Source: Citrobacter europaeus
Lineage (GTDB): Bacteria; Pseudomonadota; Gammaproteobacteria; Enterobacterales; Enterobacteriaceae
Reading direction: 5' to 3'
Assembly: GCA_020099315.1 (NCBI GenBank)
Contig: CP083650.1
Coordinates: 3,534,001-3,598,000, forward strand
DNA: 64,000 bases
Position 1 is the stretch's first letter. The number at the start of each line of letters is the position of its first letter. Under the pieces are notes generated by a model. It had not been told where the DNA came from, did no database searches, and was given only the letters and a program-made list of their open reading frames with translations. Below are positions 26,376 through 33,989 of the stretch, in pieces. Position numbers and translations under genes: made by a program.

Positions 26376-27554
26376 TTAACGCGTAATAGAGTACAGCGTA
26401 CCGTCTTTCGCCTGGATCAGCAGTTTACCATCAGCAGAGACCGGCTCGGTCAGGAAACCAGAGCTGTCAACTTTCTGCTGGGCAACAAAACGGCCATCGT
26501 CAACGTTAATCCAGTGCAGGTAGCCTTCGCTATCACCGACGACCAGATTGCCATTATACAATACCGGGGACGTCAGCAGACGGTGCAGCAGATCGCTTTG
26601 CGTCCACAGCGTCACGCCGCCGTCGGTGGTCAGTGCCAGTACGCGGTCGTTCTGGTCAACCAGGTAGATACGGTTGCCGTCGACGATAAAATCATTCACC
26701 GAGCCCAGTTCACGTTTCCACATAATCTGGCCGCTGCGCAGATCCAGCGCCGTCAGGTTACCATTATAAGCCAGCGCATAAACAACGCCATTGACGATAA
26801 CCGGCGTGGTATCAACGTCACTGAGACGATCGATTTCCGTTGGACCTGTCGCCTGAGAAATACGTTGCTGCCAAATCATCTGGCCCTGCTGCATCAGCAC
26901 TGCGCTCACGCGACCGTTATCACCGCCGACAATAGCTGCGCCAAAGGCGGTCGCTGGGGCAGATTCGCCGCGCAGTGACAGAGAAGGCATGTCGAGGTTA
27001 ACGGTCCATTTGATAGCACCATCAGCTTCGTTCAAGGCCTGCAACTGACCGTTGCTGGTGTGGATTAATACCACGCCATCGCTCACAACAGGGCGAGACA
27101 GCGCTTCACCGGCAACTTTCGTCTGCCACGCAGTGGTCCCGTCGCTGGTATTCAACGCATAAACCTGTGCTTTTTCGCTGCCAATGTAAACATGTCCGCC
27201 GGACACGGTTACACCGCCAGAAAGCTGTGCAGATGCGCGGGAGAACCAGCCGTCTTTCTCACCCAGATTAACAGACCAGACTTCTTTGCCGTCGTCCGCA
27301 TTCAACGCCTTAACGACACCGGCGCGATCGGCTGCATAGACAACGTTATCCGCCAGCGCAGGATGAAGATTGGAATAGAAATCACCAATACCGTTGCCTA
27401 CGGAGGTGCTCCAGTCCGTAGACGGAGTAAACTGGTTCTCAACCACCGGTAATGGGGACATCTTAACGACATCTTCTTCGCCACTAAACAGTGAACAGCC
27501 GCTCAATAGGGTAACGGAAAGCAGCCCTGGCAGAAGTAATTTACGCAATTGCAT
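26376..27554 (-). CDS. bamB: Outer membrane assembly lipoprotein BamB (YfgL)
   Basis: Lipoprotein of the BAM complex that supports insertion of beta-barrel proteins in the outer membrane. It is 392 residues, as in E. coli. The signal peptide ends in a lipobox, LLSGC, with Cys20 as the lipidation site; the next residues (SLF) do not carry the Asp that causes inner-membrane retention. The body is an eight-bladed beta-propeller with repeated PQQ-like blades (VYVGSxxxxxxALNxxDGxxxW and variants such as VLIHTSNGQLQALNEADGAIKW). It lies 10 bp downstream of yfgM; the yfgM-bamB order is conserved. BamB would help assemble the SinH barrel encoded nearby. Confidence 0.98.
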   Translation of the reverse strand: MQLRKLLLPGLLSVTLLSGCSLFSGEEDVVKMSPLPVVENQFTPSTDWSTSVGNGIGDFYSNLHPALADNVVYAADRAGVVKALNADDGKEVWSVNLGEKDGWFSRASAQLSGGVTVSGGHVYIGSEKAQVYALNTSDGTTAWQTKVAGEALSRPVVSDGVVLIHTSNGQLQALNEADGAIKWTVNLDMPSLSLRGESAPATAFGAAIVGGDNGRVSAVLMQQGQMIWQQRISQATGPTEIDRLSDVDTTPVIVNGVVYALAYNGNLTALDLRSGQIMWKRELGSVNDFIVDGNRIYLVDQNDRVLALTTDGGVTLWTQSDLLHRLLTSPVLYNGNLVVGDSEGYLHWINVDDGRFVAQQKVDSSGFLTEPVSADGKLLIQAKDGTLYSITR

Positions 27555-27564
27555 CGGGTCCCTC

Positions 27565-28185
27565 TCAGATGGACAAATTATTGATTTTCATCTGCATCAT
27601 TTCGCTCAGAGCAGGAGAGGCATCGCTTTTCACGCCCGCTTCCCATGCGCTACGCGCACCTTGTTTGTCGCCTTTGCTCAGCAACGCTTCACCGCGCAGA
27701 TCGGCAACAATGGCCGTCCAGCCTTCACCTTTAATGGTGTCGAGCGTTTTCAGCGCGGTATCGGCTTGTTTAAGCTGAACCTGAACACGAGCCAGACGCA
27801 GGTTGATCACCGCTTTGAGGTTTTCATCGCTGGTTGCAGCTAAGCCTTGTTGCAGTTGGCTTGCGGCTTTCTCAAGTTCATTTTGGTCCACAAACTGCTG
27901 CGCCAGTTCCAGAGAAGCTAACGCGCCGTAGGTATTTTTGTTTTCTGCGGCAAATTTCTCTGCAGCAGGAAGACTGTCCGGTTTACCCGCGCTAACCGCA
28001 GTCACCGTATTTTGATACGCCAGGGAAGCAGAGCGTGCGGACTCCGTCTGATGGCTGGTCCAGTAACGCCAGCCAACCAGCGCGCCAACCCCTAAAATGA
28101 TCCCAACAGCCAGCGCTTTGCCATTTTCAGCAAAGAAGCGTTTTACCGCATCAACCTGGTCGTTTTCGTTCTCGTAAATTTCCAC
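27565..28185 (-). CDS. yfgM: Periplasmic TPR chaperone/ancillary SecYEG protein YfgM
   Basis: Inner-membrane protein that in E. coli associates with SecYEG and PpiD and helps proteins leave the translocon. The start is GTG at 28185, chosen because AAGGAGAAGG lies just upstream and it gives the E. coli product of 206 residues (xEIYENENDQVDAVKRFF); longer in-frame starts run into hisS. One transmembrane helix (about 24-42, ALAVGIILGVGALVGW) precedes a periplasmic TPR-like helical domain. The ribosome site overlaps the hisS stop, so translation is likely coupled. Confidence 0.97.
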   Translation of the reverse strand: MEIYENENDQVDAVKRFFAENGKALAVGIILGVGALVGWRYWTSHQTESARSASLAYQNTVTAVSAGKPDSLPAAEKFAAENKNTYGALASLELAQQFVDQNELEKAASQLQQGLAATSDENLKAVINLRLARVQVQLKQADTALKTLDTIKGEGWTAIVADLRGEALLSKGDKQGARSAWEAGVKSDASPALSEMMQMKINNLSI

Positions 28186-28198
28186 GCTGTCCTTCTCC

Positions 28199-29473
28199 TT
28201 AGCCCAGTAGAGTGCGCAAATGCGCGGCAACGCTATCCTGCGCTACTGCCGTTTGCTCACCAGAGCGCAAATCCTTCACTACAACAGTACCGTCAGCCAC
28301 TTCGGACTCGCCCAGTACCAGTGCAACGCGGGCGCCCCACTTATCGGCGCGGGCAAACTGTTTCTTAAAGTTGCCGCCGCCGTGGTTGGTCATTAGTTTC
28401 ACACCAGGAACTTCATCGCGCAGACGTTCTGCAAGCCGCATTGCCGCCGGCTGCGTGTCCGTCCCCGAAGCGACCAGGTATATATCGACAACAGGGGAGG
28501 CAATAAATTCCGGATTAACTGCCTGAACTAACAAAACAAGACGTTCCAGACCCATGGCAAAGCCCACGGCCGGGGTTGCACGACCGCCAAGTTGCTCAAC
28601 CAGACCGTCGTAACGCCCACCGGCGCACACGGTACCCTGAGAGCCCAGGCTACTGGTGACCCACTCAAATACGGTGCGGTTGTAGTAATCAAGACCACGA
28701 ACCAGGCGCTGATTGACGGTATAGGCAATACCTGCGGACTCCAGCAGTTTGCACAGACCCGCGAAGTGCTCGCGAGAGTCGTCATCCAGATAGTCGCCGA
28801 GTGCTGGCGCGTCGTTGAGCAGAGCCTGTACTTCCGGGTTTTTGGAGTCGAGAACGCGCAGCGGGTTGGTGTACATACGACGCTTGCAGTCTTCGTCCAG
28901 TTTCTCTTTGTGCAGTTCCAGGTAGGCGACCAGCGCATCACGGTAGTTTGCGCGGGCTTCAAGCGAACCGATTGAGTTCAGCTCCAGGCTGACATGCTGA
29001 GAAATACCCAGCGCGCGCCACCAGCGAGCAGTCAGCATGATCAGTTCCGCATCGATATCCGGGCCTTGCAGGCCAAACACTTCGACACCCAGCTGATGGA
29101 ATTGACGATAGCGTCCCTTCTGCGGACGTTCGTGGCGGAACATCGGCCCGATATACCACAGACGCTGTTCCTGATTGTACAGGAGACCATGTTCGATGCC
29201 GGCGCGTACGCAGCCCGCAGTCCCTTCAGGACGCAACGTCAGGCTATCGCCATTACGGTCCTCAAAGGTATACATCTCTTTTTCAACCACGTCGGTGACT
29301 TCACCGATCGCGCGTTTGAATAACGGGGTCTGCTCTACAATCGGCAAGCGGATTTCACTGTAACCGTAGCTACCGAGCACGTTTTTGAGAGTGCCTTCAA
29401 TGCGCTGCCAGATGGCGGTTTCGCCAGGCAGATAATCGTTCATGCCGCGAATGGCTTGAATGTTTTTTGCCAC
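28199..29473 (-). CDS. hisS: Histidyl-tRNA synthetase
   Basis: Class II aminoacyl-tRNA synthetase charging tRNA-His. It is 424 residues, identical in length to E. coli, starting at GTG 29473 (xAKNIQAIRGMNDYLPGE). Motif 2 is in FRHERPQKGRYRQFHQ, the histidine-specific loops are RGLDYYNRTVFE and CAGGRYDGLVEQLGG, and motif 3 is AVGFAMGLERL. The C-terminal anticodon-binding domain begins near 325 (DIYLVASG). The order ispG-hisS-yfgM-bamB is conserved. Confidence 0.99.
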   Translation of the reverse strand: MAKNIQAIRGMNDYLPGETAIWQRIEGTLKNVLGSYGYSEIRLPIVEQTPLFKRAIGEVTDVVEKEMYTFEDRNGDSLTLRPEGTAGCVRAGIEHGLLYNQEQRLWYIGPMFRHERPQKGRYRQFHQLGVEVFGLQGPDIDAELIMLTARWWRALGISQHVSLELNSIGSLEARANYRDALVAYLELHKEKLDEDCKRRMYTNPLRVLDSKNPEVQALLNDAPALGDYLDDDSREHFAGLCKLLESAGIAYTVNQRLVRGLDYYNRTVFEWVTSSLGSQGTVCAGGRYDGLVEQLGGRATPAVGFAMGLERLVLLVQAVNPEFIASPVVDIYLVASGTDTQPAAMRLAERLRDEVPGVKLMTNHGGGNFKKQFARADKWGARVALVLGESEVADGTVVVKDLRSGEQTAVAQDSVAAHLRTLLG

Positions 29474-29555
29474 GTTTATTCTCTTTATGAATATAAAAAT
29501 GAACCCTCAGCGCTAACCCGAACAATACGGGCGCCATGCGGGTTCAATCATACAC

Positions 29556-29574
29556 GGGAAGCACGCCGCTTCCC
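29556..29574. other. Hairpin between ispG and hisS
   Basis: GGGAAGC (29556-29562), ACGCC, GCTTCCC (29568-29574) is a perfect 7-bp stem just after the ispG stop. No T-run follows, so it is more likely a 3' stabilising stem or partial attenuator than a full terminator. Confidence 0.45.
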
Positions 29575-29583
29575 ATCACGTTG

Positions 29584-30702
29584 TTATTTTTCAAGCTGCT
29601 GCACGTCGATACGACGCGCTTCGTCCAGGATGCTTGCTTTAGCGCGAATGCGGGTTTCAAGCTGCGTAATCATGTCGTCGTTATCGATTCTGTCCTTACG
29701 CACGCCGTCTTCATACAGACCGCTTTTCTTGTTACCGCCCGTCACGCCCAGCGTAGAAACCAGCGCTTCCCCAGGACCGTTTACCACGCAACCGATGATC
29801 GAAACGTCCATTGGCGTAATGATATCTTCCAGACGTTGCTCCAGCGCGTTAACCGTACCGATAACGTCAAACTCCTGTCGCGAACAGGTTGGGCAAGCGA
29901 TGAAGTTGATCCCGCGCGCGCGAATGCGCAACGATTTCAGAATATCGAAGCCTACTTTGATCTCTTCCACCGGATCGGCCGCCAGAGAAACACGCAGCGT
30001 GTCGCCGATCCCTTCAGATAACAGCAGGCCAAGGCCGATGGCGGACTTCACCGAACCGCTACGCAGGCCACCGGCTTCGGTGATCCCCAGATGCAGCGGT
30101 TGATCGATCTGTTTCGCCAGCAGGCGATAGGATTCAACGGCGAGGAAAACGTCAGACGCTTTAACGCTGACTTTGAATTGATCGAAGTTCAGACGATCGA
30201 GGTGATCTACGTGGCGCATAGCGGATTCCAGCAGCGCCTGCGGCGTAGGTTCACCGTATTTTTCCTGCAGATCTTTTTCCAGCGATCCGGCGTTGACGCC
30301 GATGCGGATAGGAATATTTTTATCACGAGCGCAGTCCACTACCATGCGAATACGCTCTTCATTACCGATATTGCCAGGGTTAATACGCAGACAATCAACG
30401 CCGTATTCCGCCACCTTCAGCGCGATACGATAGTCGAAATGAATATCGGCAACCAGCGGGACGTTAACCTGCTGTTTGATAAGCTTGAACGCTTCTGCAG
30501 CATCCATTGTCGGTACAGAGACACGAACAATATCTGCGCCTACGCGTTCCAGCGCTTTGATCTGATTAACCGTCGCTTCCACATCCGTGGTACGCGTATT
30601 GGTCATCGACTGTACAGCGATGGGCGCGCCATCGCCGATCGGCACGTTCCCAACGTAAATGCGTGTCGATTTTCTACGTTGAATTGGAGCCTGGTTATGC
30701 AT
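29584..30702 (-). CDS. ispG: 4-hydroxy-3-methylbut-2-en-1-yl diphosphate synthase (flavodoxin)
   Basis: Iron-sulfur enzyme of the MEP isoprenoid pathway that converts MEcPP to HMBPP. It is 372 residues, as in E. coli. The N-terminal TIM barrel (VAVQSMTNTRTTDVEAT...) carries substrate-binding residues. The C-terminal domain carries the [4Fe-4S] ligands CPTCSRQEFD and IIGCVVNGPGEA, with the glutamate after the third cysteine as fourth ligand. It depends on cluster supply, probably from the isc genes 18 kb away. It follows rodZ by 26 bp on the same strand. Confidence 0.99.
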   Translation of the reverse strand: MHNQAPIQRRKSTRIYVGNVPIGDGAPIAVQSMTNTRTTDVEATVNQIKALERVGADIVRVSVPTMDAAEAFKLIKQQVNVPLVADIHFDYRIALKVAEYGVDCLRINPGNIGNEERIRMVVDCARDKNIPIRIGVNAGSLEKDLQEKYGEPTPQALLESAMRHVDHLDRLNFDQFKVSVKASDVFLAVESYRLLAKQIDQPLHLGITEAGGLRSGSVKSAIGLGLLLSEGIGDTLRVSLAADPVEEIKVGFDILKSLRIRARGINFIACPTCSRQEFDVIGTVNALEQRLEDIITPMDVSIIGCVVNGPGEALVSTLGVTGGNKKSGLYEDGVRKDRIDNDDMITQLETRIRAKASILDEARRIDVQQLEK

Positions 30703-30728
30703 TAAAAAATCTCCCGCATTGCCGTCTG

Positions 30729-31718
30729 TTACTGAGCCGGTGATTGTTCGGCATTAACGGTCAGACGCGCAACCTGGTTAGTTCTGATAAAACGACTCAG
30801 ATCGACAGGTTTACCCTGGAACTGAATCTGCACTGCCGCCGGAGCGCCAATTTTCAGTTTGTACGGCGCCTGACCGGTCAGGTTCAGATTGCCGTCTTTA
30901 CGCTGCATCCCGCTGAACAGTTTTTTACCGGTCGCATCGGTGACTTCCAGCCAGCAATCGGCGGTAAAGTTCATCACCAGCGCGTTAGGATCGGCAGCTG
31001 GCGTAGTCACGCCAGCCTGATCGGTCGGCAGCGGTGCTGCGGTAGTTGGCGCTGCGGTTGCGGTATCGACGTTAGCCTGAGAAGGCGCCACAACGGCATT
31101 CTGCTGCGCATCAGCGGCAGGTGCCGGGGTCGCTGCCGCATCTGCCGTAGGCGCTGCGTCCGCCACTGCACCATCGTCCGGTGCCGGAGTCGTCTCCTGG
31201 CCCGCTGCGGCGCTGGTATCTAACGGTACGTTCTGCGCCCCCTCTTTACCGGCATTCAGCTCAGCGGAGGATTGATCGGCCATGGTGGTGATCTCTTCCT
31301 GCTGCGCTTTATGGTTTTGCCACCACCAGGCGCCTGTCAGCCCGACAACGACAAACAGTACCAGCCAGGTAAAGGTCATTAACCAGCCGTCGCGTTTCTT
31401 ACGACGCTTACCGAGCGAGAAGCTCTGCATCGGCGCGACTTTGGCTGGACGAATCGGAGCCTGTTTTTCCAGCCCTGGCAACAGTTCTTCTTCAGGAATA
31501 TGCACCAGACGCGCATAAGAACGGATGTACCCGCGCAGGAATGTTGAAGCGAGATCGGCTGGCGCCTTATCTTCTTCAATATCGCGTACCGTGGAGACCT
31601 TCAGGCAAAGTCGCTCCGCGACTGCCTGCTGGCTGAATCCGAGTTGTTCACGGGCATTGCGCAGACGAACGCCGGTGGATAGTGCTTCATTTTTGTCGTG
31701 CGTGGCTTCAGTATTCAT
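30729..31718 (-). CDS. rodZ: Cytoskeletal membrane protein RodZ
   Basis: Links MreB filaments to the cell-wall elongation machinery and helps set rod shape. It is 329 residues (E. coli 337). A cytoplasmic helix-turn-helix domain (about 15-85, LRNAREQLGFSQQAVAERL) binds MreB. A basic patch (GKRRKKRDGW) leads to one transmembrane helix (about 112-132). A Pro/Ala/Thr-rich periplasmic linker follows (about 150-235). The C-terminal beta domain (about 240-325) includes DCWLEVTDATGKKLFSG. The linker is the most variable part and explains the length difference. Confidence 0.98.
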   Translation of the reverse strand: MNTEATHDKNEALSTGVRLRNAREQLGFSQQAVAERLCLKVSTVRDIEEDKAPADLASTFLRGYIRSYARLVHIPEEELLPGLEKQAPIRPAKVAPMQSFSLGKRRKKRDGWLMTFTWLVLFVVVGLTGAWWWQNHKAQQEEITTMADQSSAELNAGKEGAQNVPLDTSAAAGQETTPAPDDGAVADAAPTADAAATPAPAADAQQNAVVAPSQANVDTATAAPTTAAPLPTDQAGVTTPAADPNALVMNFTADCWLEVTDATGKKLFSGMQRKDGNLNLTGQAPYKLKIGAPAAVQIQFQGKPVDLSRFIRTNQVARLTVNAEQSPAQ

Positions 31719-31964
31719 TCGCTACAGCTGCGTAAATTTGGGTTCTGATGCCGGCGAGCCACAATGCTCACCCACACCGCGAAACATCTGGTCAGTTAAC
31801 CTTCGTCAGACAGTATAAAACGGTCAGACTATCAATGACAAAACAGCGTAAGCCTGAGGGCTAAACGCTTGTTGCGCCGTTACATACTGCCTTAAAGTCG
31901 ACAAAAACGCACCGTTATTATTGACCTGACGACGACAACAAAAAACCTCATATGGCTTACATTA

Positions 31965-31993
31965 CACTACGGTACATGAATTGTACCGTAGTG
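31965..31993. other. Strong inverted repeat between rlmN and rodZ
   Basis: CACTACGGTAC (31965-31975), ATGAATT, GTACCGTAGTG (31983-31993), perfect 11-bp arms ten bases beyond the rlmN stop. On the minus strand a T6 run occurs about 19 nt after the stem, too far for an ordinary terminator. It may protect the rlmN 3' end or attenuate transcription into rodZ. Confidence 0.5.
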
Positions 31994-32002
31994 CACTCAA
32001 CA

Positions 32003-33169
32003 TCAAACGGTCTTAATGTCGATAGCGTCGCCCTGCATACGCTTACGCAGAGTACGCTTGGTACGGTCGATAACGTCGCCCGCCAGCTGACCGCAGGCAG
32101 CATCGATGTCATCGCCACGTGTTTTACGCACGATGGTAGTAAAACCATAGCTCATTAACACTTTGGAGAAACGATCGATACGGCTGTTAGAGCTACGACC
32201 ATACGGCGCGCCCGGGAACGGGTTCCACGGGATCAGGTTAATTTTACACGGCGTATCTTTCAGCAGCTCGGCCAACTGATGCGCGTGTTCAGTGCCATCA
32301 TTGATGTGATCTAACATCACATACTCAATGGTCACACGTCCCTGGTTAGCGTTGGATTTCTCCAGATAACGACGAACCGCGCCAAGGAATGTTTCGATAT
32401 TGTACTTTTTATTGATAGGTACAATTTCGTCACGAATTTCATCGTTCGGCGCATGCAGAGAAATTGCCAGCGCGACGTCAATCATATCGCCCAGCTTATC
32501 CAGCGCAGGGACCACGCCTGACGTGGAGAGCGTGACGCGGCGCTTGGACAGCCCGAAACCGAAGTCATCCAGCATGATTTCCATCGCCGGCACCACGTTA
32601 GTCAGGTTGAGCAGCGGCTCGCCCATCCCCATCATTACCACGTTGGTAATAGGACGCACGCCCGTAGCCTTCACCGCCCCGACGATTTTCGCCGCGCGCC
32701 AGACCTGACCAATGATCTCCGATACCCGCAGGTTACGGTTGAAGCCCTGTTGCGCCGTAGAGCAGAATTTACACTCTAATGCACAACCGACCTGTGAAGA
32801 AACACACAGGGTCGCGCGATCGTCTTCCGGGATATACACCGTTTCAACGCGCTGATCGCCAACTGCAATGGCCCATTTGATCGTACCGTCAGAAGAACGC
32901 TGCTCTTCCACCACTTCCGGGGCGCGAATTTCAGCCACTTCTTTCAGCTTGTTACGCAGCACCTTATTGATGTCAGTCATGTCATCAAAGTTATCGCTGC
33001 AATAGTGGTACATCCACTTCATGACCTGATCGGCACGAAACGGTTTTTCGCCCATCTCTTTGAAGAATTCGCGCATTTGCTGACGGTTCAGATCCAGCAG
33101 GTTAATTTTTCCATTTTTATTTGGAACCGCAGGAATGACGACTTCAGAGGTGTTAACTAATTCAGACAT
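32003..33169 (-). CDS. rlmN: Dual-specificity rRNA/tRNA m2A methyltransferase RlmN
   Basis: Radical-SAM enzyme that methylates A2503 of 23S rRNA and A37 of some tRNAs. The ATG at 33169 (MSELVNTSEVVIPAV) gives 388 residues, close to the E. coli 384; the first 20 residues vary but GKINLLDLNRQQMREFF then aligns. The cluster motif CALECKFCS (C-x3-C-x2-C) is present. The C-terminal catalytic cysteine is in the GDDIDAACGQLAG region. Longer in-frame starts run back through a hairpin and have no family match. Confidence 0.98.
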   Translation of the reverse strand: MSELVNTSEVVIPAVPNKNGKINLLDLNRQQMREFFKEMGEKPFRADQVMKWMYHYCSDNFDDMTDINKVLRNKLKEVAEIRAPEVVEEQRSSDGTIKWAIAVGDQRVETVYIPEDDRATLCVSSQVGCALECKFCSTAQQGFNRNLRVSEIIGQVWRAAKIVGAVKATGVRPITNVVMMGMGEPLLNLTNVVPAMEIMLDDFGFGLSKRRVTLSTSGVVPALDKLGDMIDVALAISLHAPNDEIRDEIVPINKKYNIETFLGAVRRYLEKSNANQGRVTIEYVMLDHINDGTEHAHQLAELLKDTPCKINLIPWNPFPGAPYGRSSNSRIDRFSKVLMSYGFTTIVRKTRGDDIDAACGQLAGDVIDRTKRTLRKRMQGDAIDIKTV

Positions 33170-33215
33170 AATTTTTTCCGGCCTCGTTGTTACACGTTGT
33201 GGCCCGTGGAGGGTT

Positions 33216-33258
33216 AAAAAGAAACGCCCCGGCAAGCGATCTGCTCTTCCGGGGCGTT
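33216..33258 (-). terminator. Terminator of ndk
   Basis: AACGCCCCGG (33223-33232) pairs with CCGGGGCGTT (33249-33258). On the minus strand the stem is followed by TCTTTTTA, giving an intrinsic terminator between ndk and rlmN. Confidence 0.75.
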
Positions 33259-33333
33259 GCATTGTACAAAGTCTGGCGCAGGGATGCCACGTTTGCACGA
33301 AGCATTAGCGAAAATAATATGTAAAGGAAGATC

Positions 33334-33407
33334 GTAGGCCTGATAAGACGCATCAGCGGCGCCATCAGGCAAAGCAGAGCCGGATGCGCAAACGCTTATC
33401 CGGCCTA
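33334..33407. repeat. REP/BIME element between ndk and rlmN
   Basis: GTAGGCCTGATAAGACGC...GCGCCATCAGGC is followed by GCCGGATGCG...CGCTTATCCGGCCTAC, two REP-type palindromes in opposed orientation, the typical bacterial interspersed mosaic element of enterobacteria. Confidence 0.85.
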
Positions 33408-33420
33408 CAGGACGAGCTTA

Positions 33421-33852
33421 TCAGCGAGTGCGCGGGCAAACCTCGCCTTCACCAAAGAAATAGGCGATTTCGCGCGCTGCAGATTCAACGGAATCAGAAC
33501 CGTGAGTACCGTTCTCGGTGAAGCTGTCAGCGTAGTCTGCACGCAGAGTACCCGCCAGCGCATTTGCCGGGTTGGTTGCGCCGAGCAGGTCGCGGTGACG
33601 CTGTACGGCATTTTCGCTTTCCAGAACAGAAACAACGATCGGACCGGAAGTCATGAATTCAACCAGACCGTCAAAGAATGGCTTGCCGTCATGCTCAGCA
33701 TAGAAGCCGCGCGCCTGCTCAACGGTCAGGTGCAGCATTTTAGTACCGACAATTTTGAACCCTGCTGCTTCAAAGCGCGCAAAGATGCTGCCAATAACGT
33801 TTTTTGCCACCGCGTTTGGTTTGATGATGGAAAAAGTACGTTCAATAGCCAT
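33421..33852 (-). CDS. ndk: Nucleoside diphosphate kinase
   Basis: Transfers the gamma-phosphate from ATP to other nucleoside diphosphates through a phosphohistidine. It is 143 residues, the E. coli length, from the ATG at 33852 (MAIERTFSIIKPNAVAK). The active-site histidine is in NGTHGSDSVESA, and NPANALAGTLRADYA binds nucleotide. The C-terminus is EGEVCPRTR. A longer frame upstream is open but not conserved. It is monocistronic in appearance, with a terminator and a BIME downstream. Confidence 0.99.
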   Translation of the reverse strand: MAIERTFSIIKPNAVAKNVIGSIFARFEAAGFKIVGTKMLHLTVEQARGFYAEHDGKPFFDGLVEFMTSGPIVVSVLESENAVQRHRDLLGATNPANALAGTLRADYADSFTENGTHGSDSVESAAREIAYFFGEGEVCPRTR

Positions 33853-33989
33853 GATTACCTCTGAAAAAGATGTTTTGTTGTGGTTTACCTGGCGCGGATT
33901 ATAAAGAGCATCCCGGCAATTGACTATTGATGAAGGTAACATTTCTTTAAAATAAGATGAATTTTAGCAACAAACAGTCACCAACTGAT

